Source of the DNA: Astragalus membranaceus
Lineage: Eukaryota; Streptophyta; Magnoliopsida; Fabales; Fabaceae
Direction: 5' to 3'
Assembly (NCBI GenBank): GCA_039519185.1
Contig: CM076847.1
Span: 84,751,860 to 84,815,859, forward strand
Length of the DNA stretch: 64,000 nucleotides
Shown: in pieces, positions 10,784-20,841 of the stretch
How positions within the stretch are numbered: position 1 is the stretch's first letter
How the letters are laid out: every line of letters starts with the position of its first letter
The notes under the pieces: generated by a model
Told to the model about the DNA's origin: nothing
Database searches by the model: none
The model's input: the letters and a program-made list of their open reading frames with translations, nothing else
Program-made: the position numbers and the translations under genes

Positions 10784-12794
10784 TGTAACGCCCCAAATAT
10801 TTAATTAATTATTTAATTAATTTATTCAATAACTAAGTGTGAGAATTGTTGAAGTTGGGAATTATTAGTATAGATGCTACGTTGACTTTTATTTAATTAA
10901 TAGGTTAATTAGGTGTGGAAAATAATATTAGAGTAATAATAATATATTATTTTATGTGGGCTTATGTTTATGTTAGAATTAGTAATATAAGGGGGTGTGA
11001 AGAGTGGCCCAAGAGACTAATCAGAAAAATAAAGAGAAGTATAAGTAAGTAAGAATTAGAATTTAGTTGGGTTGTCATAAGCTGAAAGAAAAATAAGGAT
11101 TAGAGAAAACCTAGAAGCAAGGGGAGAAGGGGGCTGCGCAACTTTGGTGAGAAATAGAGAGGGGGGCTGCGCATTCTTTCATCCAAGAAGGGAGGTGACT
11201 GCGAAATCTTAAAAACTCAGGTAAGGGTGGGGTTCTAACTCTATAATAGGGTACATGAAGGGCTTTATGTGGGAAAATAAGGGATCCTATGTGTTTGTTT
11301 AATCCTTGAAATCTATTGTTGTTGTTTGAAAACTATTTGTCAATGTTTGAATATATCTGTTGATGATTGAAATCAGTTTAGGGGTTTTTGAATACAATGA
11401 TTGCACAAAATTTGGGTCCCTGGCGCATAGGGCGCCGTTGCTGATGTACTGGGCGCCATGTGTGGCTGCCCCTGTTGTTTCCTGGGCGCACTGGGCGCCA
11501 TGGGCGCCATGTGTGGCTGCCCCTGTTGGTTGCTGGGCGCACTGGGCGCCATGTGTGGCTGCCTGTTGCTTGTTGTCTGCTGGTTGCTGGGTGCACTGGG
11601 CGCCATGGGCGCCATGTGTGGCTGCCTCGTTCGTTTGCTGGGCGCATTGGGTGCCGTCTTGTGGGTTGTTGGGCGCTTTAGGCGCATTAGGCCCACGGTT
11701 GGCTAATTGTTGGTTAAGTCGTTAAATTGTTAATCGTTAATTTGCTGAGTTGTTAACTGTTGGTTGAGTTGTGAAACTGTTAACTTGTTAAGTTGCTAAA
11801 TTGTTGGCTCAGTTGTTGATTTTGTTGATGATGTTGCACCTAGCTGTGATCACCATTGTGTGAAGTTGGCGACGTGTATCTGGTTGGATTGCCTCTATTT
11901 ATTGGCAAGATTATGTTGTAGGCCTATGGCCAACGTTGAATTCCGTTGTTGTTGTTGTGTGTTGCTATGTAATCATTGTTGATTGTTTGTGCATTCACAT
12001 CGCGTCGCACACATAGCATTTTCATGTTGGAGCTATGCTCAAAACACGACGGCCTGGACTGGCAAATTATGTTGAAGGCTTATGCCTTGTTGATGCCTCT
12101 ATTTATTGGCAGATTTCTACGACGACGACTGGAGTTCTGCTCCAATGGTACCACATGCATGTGAATAGTATTGAGTCGCATTCATATTGCATACTTGAGT
12201 GATTATGTTGATGACTTGTGATTGATTGAAGTTGTTTGAGGGCTGCGAAACGGTGAATTCATATTTTCTGATTCTAACATACTGTTTTTCATATGTCCTA
12301 TTATATGGTTTGATATCTCACCCCTTCTGTTTGAATGTTACCCCCTGTTGGTAACGTGCAGGTAATCACGAATGAATGCTGCTTACCTTCGTTAGATCGA
12401 GTCGGTGTCGTCGCTCTGATACGTAAGACTCAGGGGGGATGAACACTTGTTTTCCTTATTTGCTATGTTATTTTTATTGTTGAAACTAAAAGTTGTTACT
12501 ATTAAGAGTTTTGCTAAATCTGAGCTGTCTTAAGTTGGTTAAAAATGCCACGATTATTTTGAATTGACTTTTGTTATGAATCCGTTGCGTAGTATTGAAA
12601 GTTGACTTGTTTTAAAGACTAAAAGGATTTGTTTATTGGTTCATCCAAGTTAGCGTGTTATGTATCTGATTTCACAGGCGAATTGATTATGTTGTTTTAT
12701 TTTTAGTTGAAAGTGTAGTGCTCCATTTATTTGTTGGAAATTTTTATAACTCTGATTTTCGTATTATTTTACCGGGTAAAAATGGGGTGTTACA
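10784..12794. mobile_element. Nested solo LTR (2011 bp), TSD GAGGG
   Basis: The LTR begins TGTAACGCCCC and ends GGGGTGTTACA, so its ends are imperfect inverted repeats. It is flanked by GAGGG at 10779-10783 and 12795-12799. TGTAACRCCCC ends are common in long LTRs of plant Ty3/gypsy elements. No internal domain or second LTR is present, so it is best read as a solo LTR left by recombination. Strand cannot be assigned safely. It interrupts the GGCGCC repeats of its host element and holds its own GGGCGCCATG minisatellite. Confidence 0.88.
11420..11700 (+). repeat. Minisatellite in the solo LTR: GGGCGCCATGTGTGGCTGCC units
   Basis: The motif CTGGGCGCCATG, usually followed by TGTGGCTGCC and CTGTTG spacers, repeats about seven times with varied spacing. 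Long overlapping ORFs on both strands (for example 11360-11725) are products of the repeat and not genes. Confidence 0.85.
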
Positions 12795-12799
12795 GAGGG

Positions 12800-13680
12800 C
12801 GCCTGGCAGGGCGCCAATGAAGAAGCAGGCAGCGGCCATGAGGGCGCCTGGCATGAGGGCGCCTAGCAGGAGGTGGTCTGGAAGCAAATCCTTCGCAAGG
12901 GGGCAGCCCGCACTGTGCAACAGGGCGCCCAAGGCACCCATGAAGGCACCAAAACCTTGTCTCGCAAAATCTGCTCCACGAGGAGACACCCAGGGCACCA
13001 AAACCTTGTCTCGCAAAATCTGCTCTACGAGGAGACACCCAGCGTATGAGCGCCCAAAGCGTGCGGCAAACCGGCAACCAAGGCGCCCAGGAGGGCGCCA
13101 ACTCTCACCTTCGCAATGGGGCAGACAGCACTGTGCAACAAGGCGCCCGAGGCACCCATGAGGGCACCAAATCTTGTCTCGTGAATCTTGCTCCACGAGG
13201 AGACACCCAGCGCACGCACGCAGGGAACAACACCAAGGGCGCCCAGGAGGGTGCCAACTCTCAGGAACAAACAAGCGTCCAGCAAGGCGCCCAGGAGGGC
13301 GCCAACAGCAGAACTTAGCACTTTGGCTCAAGGCGCCCAGGGAGGCGCCAACACCAGGAGATGAGTCACGGTCACGACAAAGAGATATTGCACAATTCAA
13401 CGAGCCAAAAGAACGGGTGAATAAAGATAAAATCATATATGGCATAGAAGTCGTCATTGAAACAGCAAAATCCTATAAGGCAAAATCCAGCCATCCAACA
13501 AATAAAAGAAAAAGTACAGGTAAAAAGCAAATCAACCAAAGAGAAATGGTCAGGGGGCAAGGACATCGAAGTCAACACTATTGGGTTGATATCTGACAGT
13601 CCCCCCGCCTAGAACCCAGGAGGCCGCCTGGCAAGTGGGCGCCTGGCAAGCGCACTTTGACACAAGGCGCCAACATCGGG
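12800..13680 (+). repeat. GGCGCC motif cluster, part 2
   Basis: More than a dozen GGCGCC or GGCACC pairs alternate with a segment containing CTCGCAAAATCTGCTCCACG and GGAGACACCCAG that is itself repeated about three times. Overlapping ORFs on both strands reflect the repeat and show no domain. Confidence 0.85.
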
Positions 13681-14339
13681 ATGACTTAGCACTCCGGCAC
13701 TTTGGCAAGCGGTTTCCAGCGCTCCATGTAGGTTCACCTGAAGCCGGTTCTTATCCAAGATAAACTGATTCCCCTCTTCATTCACCCCTACATAGTACAA
13801 CAAGGTTAAAAGACCACCTCAAAGAATAAGTTAAAAGTTCCAAGAGATCACCCAAAAAGGACTACCAGAATGAGGTCGACACCCCATGTGTCAAGGCTGT
13901 CTCCATCATCCTCACCATCTCCCAACCTGCTGAACAGGGGGCAACACAAACAGTTAAGTACCAGACAAACAACACCCTATCCCGAGGTGGGAGGCTTCAA
14001 AGAAACGAGACGAGCTCGAAAGCCAAGAGGCTAAGAAAAGAAACTAAGTGTCACCACAATTACCAAGTGATAGAGAAGCAGCAAGGTTGGGGGAACAATC
14101 GGGAAAAAGACAAGTCCCCTTGATGGCAAGAAGCCTGAAAATATCAAATCAAAGAGCAAGTCAAAACAAGCAACAAAACGAACAACAAAGAAGGAAGTAC
14201 AAAATGAAATCTAAGGTCGAAACTGATGCCCAAGGGGGCACCCGACAAGGCGCCAAGTCAGACAACACAAGTCGCCCAACACAAGGCGCCCATGAGGGCA
14301 CCAGTTCCCTTCTCGCCAATCATCAAGCGTAAGACGCCC

Positions 14340-14940
14340 CTGAGGGCGCCACTCCCCTAGGTGTGCGATTCACCAAGTGCAAGGCACCCACGAGGGCGTC
14401 AATCTCTCTTGTGCAAATCATTGAGCACGTGGCACCCACGAGGGAACCACTCTCCCCGATGGGCGATTCATCAAGTGCAAGGCACCCACGAGGGCGCCAA
14501 CCTCTCTGGTGCAAATCATCGAGCACGTGGCACCCACGAGGGCACCACTCTCCCCGATGGGCGATTCATCAAGTGCAAGGCACCCACGAGGGCGCCAACC
14601 TCTCTGGTGCAAATCATCGAGCACGTGGCACCCACGAGGGCGCCACTCTCCCCGATGGGCGATTCATCAAGTGTAAGGCACCCACGAGGGCGCCAATCTC
14701 TCTTGTGCAAACCATCGAGCACGTGGCACCCACGAGGGCGCCACTCTCCCCGATGGGCGATTCATCAAGTGCAAGGCACCCACGAGGGCGCCAATCTCTC
14801 TTGTGAAAATCATCGAGCACGTGAAACCCACGAGGGGCACCACTCTCCCCGATGGGCGATTCATCAAGTGCAAGGCACCCACGAGGGCGCCAATTTCTCT
14901 TGCGCAAATTATCGAGCACAAGGCGCCCACGAGGGCGCCA
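14340..14940 (+). repeat. 98-bp tandem repeat, about 6 copies
   Basis: The unit runs: GTGCAAGGCACCCACGAGGG, CGCCAATCTCTCTTGTGCAA, ATCATCGAGCACGTGGCACC, CACGAGGGCGCCACTCTCCC, CGATGGGCGATTCATCAA. Copies start near 14378, 14474, 14572, 14670, 14768 and 14866. Because 98 is not a multiple of 3, each frame rotates through the unit, so the 302-codon ORF here is not a protein repeat under selection. Confidence 0.92.
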
Positions 14941-15335
14941 CTCCCCTTTTGCAAAACGCCCAGCACAAGGCGCCTCTGAGGGTGCCATCCTCCATTTGCA
15001 AATCGCCAGTTACAAGGCGCATGGGGCACCAACAACGAAAGGGAAGCAAACACTTACCAAGGAGAAAAGGTGTCAGAGCAAGAGGATCCGATCGTCTGTC
15101 TCCTCTCCAAATAGGTGCTTTGAGGATCCGACTTTCCTCTCCAAGCAGGCTCCCCAAAGAAATTTTTCTTCACCCCTCAGCAAAATTTTCATCCTCCTAT
15201 TTATTAGTAGGTCAAGCAGGTGAAGGAGAAGGCCCTGAAACGCAGCTATCACAGAGGCAGTGTCCCTAGCCACTTCACAAATCCGACGAGCCGACAAATC
15301 TCCGTCAAGCCAAGACCATCCACCAGAATAATCTC

Positions 15336-15350
15336 GGCTTGGGGGGCAAC
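15336..15350 (+). other. Polypurine tract before the 3' LTR
   Basis: The G-rich run GGCTTGGGGGGCAAC directly precedes the second LTR, the place of the plus-strand primer. Confidence 0.65.
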
Positions 15351-15695
15351 TGTTCTGGAGTGGACCAAGGGATCCCATTATCAAAACCAGGAGGTGCGCT
15401 TAGCAAGTAATATGGATCAGCCCAACCGATTGAGCCCATATCCACCTCATGCGAGCCCAACATGCTTGGACGGTCAAGATCGACTCTACCCATCCAACGA
15501 TCCACGAGATGGCACGATTTCCTATAAATACAGGCAAACTTTTCCCTAAGAAATGTTCAACCTCTAATCCTTAGTACCTTCACTCATATATTCAATATAA
15601 GCTTTACAGGTACCCCGGGCGCTCACTGACCTCCTGCCAGGGCAGCAAGAGACCTACCAACAACAGCCGACCAAAATACTGCTAGGTACAGAACA
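15351..15695 (+). repeat. 3' LTR of the LARD-like element
   Basis: The LTR is 345 bp and matches 7001-7366 with scattered substitutions and a deletion near its end (around 15600), suggesting a moderately old insertion. The CATAC duplication follows at 15696-15700. Confidence 0.9.
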
Positions 15696-15700
15696 CATAC

Positions 15701-17370
15701 TATACATTTTTTAATGGTTTATTCATAAACGGTGGAGATTTCTGTTAAACTTATAATTGTTTTCTATGAACCGTAGGTGTGGATTCGGGAGATACAATCC
15801 ATGTGCCAGAAGATGGGAATGCTGCTGGAAGTGGTAGTCGACATGGAAGTTTATACATTAAAATAAAGGCAAAGTTTTTCTATCCAAATATTCACTGTAG
15901 TTCAGATGTGCTTACCCATTGGCCTATGAATATGTAGTTTCACCCAAAATTTGCATTATTAAATGGAAATAGACACATTAAACTCATTCGGTGCACATGA
16001 TTATTTTGGCAAGCTGGGGAGTATGCTTTCTTAAATGTCCTAGAAAAGCTTTTGTAGAAGATATTAATCTTTAATCTTTGAAAGATAAATTACATGCTGC
16101 CTTCCTCAATGTATACTTCCTCATGTAATTCATAAGTGTAATAGAAATGTAAAACCACGATCACATGATACCAAATGCTTGTATATGAAAAATTGAAACA
16201 CACCTCTTATCTGATAGAAAAGAAATATAATTCTGTTTCCTGACCCTTTTTTATTTACTTCAACAAGTCTCTTTTTATGATTTTAACTTCTCTCATATTT
16301 TAGCATTCGTATTGTAGTATCTACAGATGGAAAGCTAATATTATCTTAACTAAATGATAGAATTTAGATGCATTGAGACAGGGACAAAAGACAACTAATT
16401 ATCTTGAAGATAGGTGTATGCCTTTTAGTTTAATAAGATATTTCCTCTTCCCTATTCAGAGTAATTTATCACAAGACAACTAATTATCCTTGTAAGTTGT
16501 AACTAATTAACATAAGAAATATGGTCATTGTGTTTCTGTAGTATTGATACTTTCTTGTCTTGTGTTTATTTGATCTAAAAAGTGTCTGATTTTGATTGCA
16601 GAAGTTTGATGTCACTAAACCATCTTTCATTCTTCACCACAAAACAAGGTATGATAACCATCTTTCATTCTTTACTTTCATTTAATTTTTACCTAACCAT
16701 GCAATAGGTTGCTTATTAAGGATACTGGAATGTGATTCAAGTTTCACGTTGATGCTTGATAATGTGAACCATATTGATCGTTTCATCTACTCAACTTGGA
16801 GACCATCTTCCTTATTAAGTAGTTTTTTTTTTTATGTATCCTTATTAAGTAGTTGGGGTTGTGCTTTACTATATTTTTAATGTTTTGTTGTCAATATCAT
16901 ATCATATATCTTTGTTTGACAAGATATTAGCCAAATGAATGTTGAATTGCTAAAGTAATTTTTAGTTTGCTAATGATATTTTTGGAGCAAAATTTAGTAC
17001 TTTTATATAAAATGTGTTGCTAAATTTAATGAATTTGATGCCACTGGTGGAGCCAAATTAATATATGCAGGGGGAATCACCCAAAAGCCTAAAAGAGTTA
17101 AATAAATAAATAAAGACTTTTAAAGTCAGACGGTTAAAAGTCTGACTTAAAAACTTTTCTAAAGTTTAAAAGTTATTCACAGATATTGGTCTAAAACGAA
17201 CACGGGGAATTAAAGTCAGGCGGTTAAAAGTCTGACTTAAAAACAAATTTATGAAGTCGAGCTGTCGCCTGACTTAAAATCTTCTGACTTACGAAGTCAC
17301 CTTAATAGAAGTCAGAGTGGCGCCTGACTTTAAATGTCCAATTTGCTTGACTTTAAATCTCTTTTCTGAT
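15701..17370. other. Mostly unassigned DNA with a DnaJ-like exon
   Basis: AT-rich DNA. Apart from the DnaJ-like fragment at 15777-15868 and a few short inverted motifs near 17120-17340 (GTCAGGCGG...CGCCTGAC), nothing is assignable. AAGTTTGATGTCACTAAACC at about 16602 is flanked by an AG and a downstream GT and might be another exon remnant, but this is unsupported. Confidence 0.45.
15777..15868 (+). pseudogene. DnaJ/Hsp40 C-terminal-domain exon fragment
   Basis: After an AG acceptor-like site this short open stretch reads VDSGDTIHVPEDGNAAGSGS then RHGSLYIKIK. That resembles the part of the type I DnaJ substrate-binding domain where V/P-x-G-V-D-x-G is followed by a Gly-rich turn and G-x-L-y-i-x-i-k. 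It is only about 30 codons; no J domain, zinc fingers or further exons were found nearby. It is likely a gene fragment moved or stranded by mobile elements, and assignment rests on this one motif. Confidence 0.45.
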
Positions 17371-17605
17371 CGGCTAAGAGTTTGATCTCTCGATTCCTCT
17401 TTCTTCAAGCGATCACACTGAGGAATGAACTCTGTTTCTCAGTTATGGGTTCCCTAACAACTCAAAAAGGTGTTAGGCCGGGTAAGATAGACATGTAAGA
17501 TTATCTATAGCTATGCATGAAGGAATAAAAAGCAAGTAAAGAAAGTAAAAGTCGTGGTAAAAATATAGTTTGATTGATTGGCCGTGTTTATTACAAATGT
17601 ATAAG

Positions 17606-17655
<50 letters not shown>

Positions 17656-17747
17656 GGTTTTCGTTGGCCACTAACAGTCTAACACTAGCTTACAGCTAAC
17701 TACCGTTGGATTGGCTAATATCAACGCCTATTAACGCTTATGCGCCA
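17370..17747 (-). mobile_element. Gypsy LTR fragment related to the element at 56236-60384
   Basis: CGATTCCTCTTTCTTCAAGC and the following AGGAATGAACTCTG resemble 59495-59535 in the right LTR of the gag-only gypsy element. The order of landmarks also matches: multiple initiation and stop-poor spacer, a purine-rich stretch, then TTTGATTGATTG. A (TA)n(CA)n microsatellite at 17606-17655 interrupts it and a Mutator-type element adjoins at 17757. No partner LTR was found, so it is a fragment. Confidence 0.45.
17606..17655. repeat. (TA)n(CA)n compound microsatellite
   Basis: About 18 TA units are followed by about 7 CA units, seen directly. Confidence 0.95.
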
Positions 17748-17756
17748 TAAAAACTT

Positions 17757-17945
17757 GGCTTAATTACAGTTTTGGTCCCCCTATTATGACCAACTCACGA
17801 TTTTGGTCCCTAAAGTTTTAATTTGACGATTTTGATCCCCCTATTTTCCCAATTTGTAAAATCAAGGTCCCCCTCTTAACTTAGTCAAAATTAAAACTAA
17901 GTTTGACTTTTAATCCTACGTGGCAGTCCACGTAGACTGCCACGT
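17757..17945 (+). repeat. Left terminal inverted repeat of the Mutator-type element
   Basis: It matches the inverse of 18711-18907 over nearly its full length. It includes TTTTGGTCCCCCTATTATGA, ACCAACTCACGATTTTGGTC and an inner palindrome around CTACGTGGCAGTCCACGTAG. Confidence 0.9.
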
Positions 17946-18710
17946 AGGCATCACTGTTCATCTCCCTCTCTCTCACACAGCCCTCTCTTCTTTCTCCATC
18001 TTCTTGTTCCTTAACTCTCCCTCCGTCACCCCCTTCCCTTACCAGTTTAGGAATCAAATCTCAACCCTCCGTCACCTCCGTCAATCGTTCCTCTCTCAGA
18101 ACTAGTGAAATATTTGGGTTTATTGAAAGGGTAATGATTTGGATTTTGATGTTGAAGGGGTAACGAAAATGGAGAAGATGACATAGAGCAGATGAGGGCG
18201 AGCCCCACCACCCCTCAGGCGAGCACCACCACATCGGTGCACGGCGGAACGACGACGAGGGGATTATGTCGGTCAGAGAACTCTAAAGAGAACTGTACCA
18301 GAAATGGTTAACTGAGTATCCACTAAAGAAAACCCGTGTTTGATTGGGATTAATTTTTCGGTCAACCCATTTAGCCCAAGTTGGCAAAGCCCTTGTATAA
18401 GCATCCAGAACCTTTAGCCTTGGGTATACATGGTTTCCTTCTTGATAATAATATTCTCTGGAACAGTATTAGAGAGATTGAGCACCACCACATCCATAAC
18501 CTTTTTCCTGAAATTTCGTAAACGCGTTTCTTGTTTTTGATGCTTTGGTGGAGGATCCAAACCAGAGATTCCCACACTTGATAGTGACCACAATTCTATA
18601 TATCACAACTGAATTAAATGTCATTTGCTTACTCACAGTTGGGGGGTCACGGTGGGGGGAGGGGGCTGTGAGAGAGAGGAGAAGGATGTGAGAGAGAGGG
18701 AGATGAACAG

Positions 18711-18907
18711 TGCTTCCTACGTGGCAGTCTACGTGGACTGCCACGTAGGATTGAAAGTCAAACTCAGTTTTAATTTTGACCAAATTAAGAGGGGGACCTT
18801 GATTTTACAAATTGGGAAAATAGGGAGATCAAAATCGTCAAATTAAAACTTTAGGGACCAAAATCGTGAGTTGGTCATAATAGGATGACCAAAACTGTAA
18901 TTAAGCC
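18711..18907 (-). repeat. Right terminal inverted repeat of the Mutator-type element
   Basis: Inverse of the left arm, with a few substitutions (for example GGATGACC against the left GGTCCCCC region). Confidence 0.9.
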
Positions 18908-18938
18908 TAAAAACTTGGAGCAGCGCTCCACAACACCG

Positions 18939-19033
18939 AGCACGGAGAGTGGGGTAAAAGAGTGGAGGTGTATAAGTAGAAAAAAGGGGTGTAGGTAGCA
19001 CTCCCTTACCATCTGATATCTAGATCTTTAAAT
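18939..19033 (+). repeat. Dispersed repeat, copy 2 (copy 1 at 6791-6884)
   Basis: About 95 bp matches 6791-6884 with few mismatches, and flanks differ. Copy 2 begins 22 bases after the Mutator-type element's target duplication. Confidence 0.7.
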
Positions 19034-19429
19034 TGCTTGGAAGTCCAAAACATAAAGTTCATAGAATGTGCTACATAACACTCTGGCTTGTATTATTTGT
19101 CAACCCAAACTGTCATCAATGTTTTAATCAAGGGAAGTAAATTTGACCAAAAAAAGGGAAGTAAATGAGAAAAAAAAAGGAGAAGGAGAATAATTTTAAA
19201 AGCCAACATGAGTTATATATGTACATGTACATGTGCAATTAGCAGCAGCTTGATCCCGTTTTAGCATCTCTTTGCTGTAATGTAATATGAGATAACTTTA
19301 TCCTTTCATTTTTAAAATGATTCATTCAAGGCTGTTTCAGGTTTTGCTTGGCATGAAACCATGTGAAAGCACGTAAACAATCTCTCCAATCTATCTATCA
19401 CACATCACCTTGGATTCCCATAATGAAAT

Positions 19430-19800
19430 CAGTGGCGGATCTTGAAAAAAAAATAAGGGTGGGCCGCTAAAGTAAACATGCAAATCATATTAAGCACAAA
19501 ATTGATCATCAAAAAATTAAACTGTGTACGTTAAAGTAACGCTCTACGCGTTTTAAGTGACTTGAAATCTTCAATAATAGACTCAGAACTAATGTTTTCA
19601 CTAATTTTCCTTTCTATGTAAATTGTCATGCTATCAGCTAGAAACCCACGTTCTATCTTGCTTCTCAACCTAGTCTTGATAATTTTCATTGCTGAAAAAG
19701 ACCTCTCAGTTGTGGCCGTAGAAACCGAAAGAGTCATGATAAGGCGGAGCAGTCTATCAAGCAAGAAGTACATTTCCTTCTCGTTAGTTTCAACCAAACA
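19430..19800 (-). mobile_element. hAT transposon remnant (3' end with terminus)
   Basis: CAGTGGCGGATCTTG at 19430 looks like an hAT terminal inverted repeat. It lies about 100 bases beyond the end of a minus-strand ORF for the hAT dimerisation domain. The rest of the transposase gene and the other terminus are missing past about 19800. The terminus resembles that of the small hAT element at 47157-47507 (CAG, then ACGGATCTA). Confidence 0.7.
19531..19797 (-). pseudogene. hAT transposase C-terminal dimerisation domain (fragment)
   Basis: The 88 codons contain STATTERSFSAMKIIKTRLR then SKIERGFLADSMTIYIERKI and a terminal DFKSLKTRRALL. This is the conserved C-terminal dimerisation block of plant hAT proteins of the zinc-finger-MYM-type group. 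The catalytic DDE core and zinc fingers are absent, so it cannot be an active transposase. Confidence 0.85.
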
Positions 19801-20841
19801 CGAGCATAATAAAAAGGGTATTATTAAAATTACTGGAAAGAACAGCCATCAGATAAATGATGAGTATGACCAATTTCATTATTTAAAAATCCTGTCCAAT
19901 AATAATGTAGAATGTGCTTCACTAGGAAGCTGCTATTTTCACATGCCTTCCATGAAGGATATATATAGGTGGCAAATGCGTTACGGGCAATTGAAACGGC
20001 AATGATGTTAATGTTATCACTTTCTTAAATCCAACACCCCACATGCATGCATGTGAATATTGTAAGAGAGAATAAGTGTAAAAACAAATAAGAATGAATT
20101 TTGATATGAAAGAAATGGCAGATGGTGGGCTCATCATACCATCATTGATCAAGTATTGCAAATTGCCCCCATTTCCCTCTCTTTACTAATTCCTCTAATA
20201 ACTTATAATTTATTTATTCACTACTCTTTAATGGCATGCCCCTTCTCTCATCTACTACAGTACAGGTTTTGGTGCTTTTTATTTGTCTTCAAAAAATTAA
20301 GAGAGAAAAAACACCTCCTTCACAAATTAACAATATTGATAAATAATTCCTTAACTTGAGTTTTTGTAAAAGAAAAATGATCAATTGAGTGTATGTTATT
20401 GTGGTTCATTTTGTAACTGAGCTCTAATCTAGTTAAGAATACTGAATACCTCATGATAATTTTTGTGGACCTTTTATTTCTTCAAAAAAAATTAATGAAC
20501 GGTAGAATTTGTCTTATATTCATGTTTCTTTCTCCCTCTAGCATGGAAAGATTCTTTCTCTAAATCATAATGAATAATTAACATTTATGAGGGTAAAACC
20601 TTCAAGTGGGGGATGGATAATGGTTCTGATATTTCCTTTTTTCATCTTTTCTAATGTTTCCTATTTCTCTCATTTCTTCCTTCCTTCCTTCCTTGCATTT
20701 CTTAATGGATTTTATATATATTAGGTACACATAATTTCTCCACTTCCTTTTTTTTTTTGTTAAAAGATTCTCATTATCACATGGCTTTAGTTTAGATTTT
20801 GTTTTGATAATTAAGATAATCACAAGTACAGACATCAATCC

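Larger units (their letters stand above)
7001..15695 (+). mobile_element. Non-autonomous LTR retrotransposon (LARD-like), TSD CATAC
   Basis: The whole element is bounded by CATAC duplications at 6996-7000 and 15696-15700. It has two direct LTRs (7001-7366 and 15351-15695) beginning TGTTCT and ending AGAACA, a primer-binding-site-like sequence directly after the first LTR, and a G-rich tract directly before the second. No protease, integrase, reverse transcriptase or RNase H is recognisable; only a short gag-leader-like ORF (7435-7731 and its shifted continuation) is seen. The interior is dominated by GGCGCC-rich repeats and three tandem-repeat blocks. A 2011-bp solo LTR is nested at 10784-12794, so the element proper is about 6.7 kb. 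It would need proteins from a related autonomous element, probably Ty3/gypsy judging by structure. Confidence 0.9.
17757..18907. mobile_element. Mutator-type non-autonomous element, 9-bp TSD TAAAAACTT
   Basis: TAAAAACTT occurs at 17748-17756 and 18908-18916. The 1151-bp element starts GGCTTAATTACAGTTTTGGT and ends with the near-exact inverse. Its terminal inverted repeats are about 190 bp (17757-17945 and 18711-18907). Long inverted repeats plus 9-bp duplications are the hallmark of Mutator-like elements. No transposase is present. The interior (17946-18710) contains two CT/GA-rich arms and GAGCACCACCACATC segments of unknown origin. The inner end of each arm has a palindrome built on CCTACGTGGCAGT. 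Confidence 0.92.
19034..20836. other. AT-rich intergenic DNA with an hAT remnant
   Basis: Apart from the hAT fragment (about 19430-19800) this region has only short unrelated ORFs, a (TTCC)n tract near 20680 and poly-A/T runs. Nothing else could be assigned. Confidence 0.5.

Noticed and set aside
11360..11725. 121-codon Cys/Ala/Trp-rich ORF
   Set aside because: Translation of the minisatellite in the solo LTR; the opposite strand is equally open.
12718..13596. Long overlapping ORFs (up to 237 codons)
   Set aside because: Artefacts of GGCGCC repeats and of the solo LTR boundary at 12794, which one ORF crosses.
14340..14940. CRISPR-like regular array
   Set aside because: Units are contiguous 98-bp tandem copies with no unique spacers, in a plant retroelement.
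14361..15269. 302-codon ORF and several overlapping ORFs on both strands
   Set aside because: Produced by the 98-bp GC-rich tandem repeat, whose length is not a multiple of three; no domain and equal openness on both strands.
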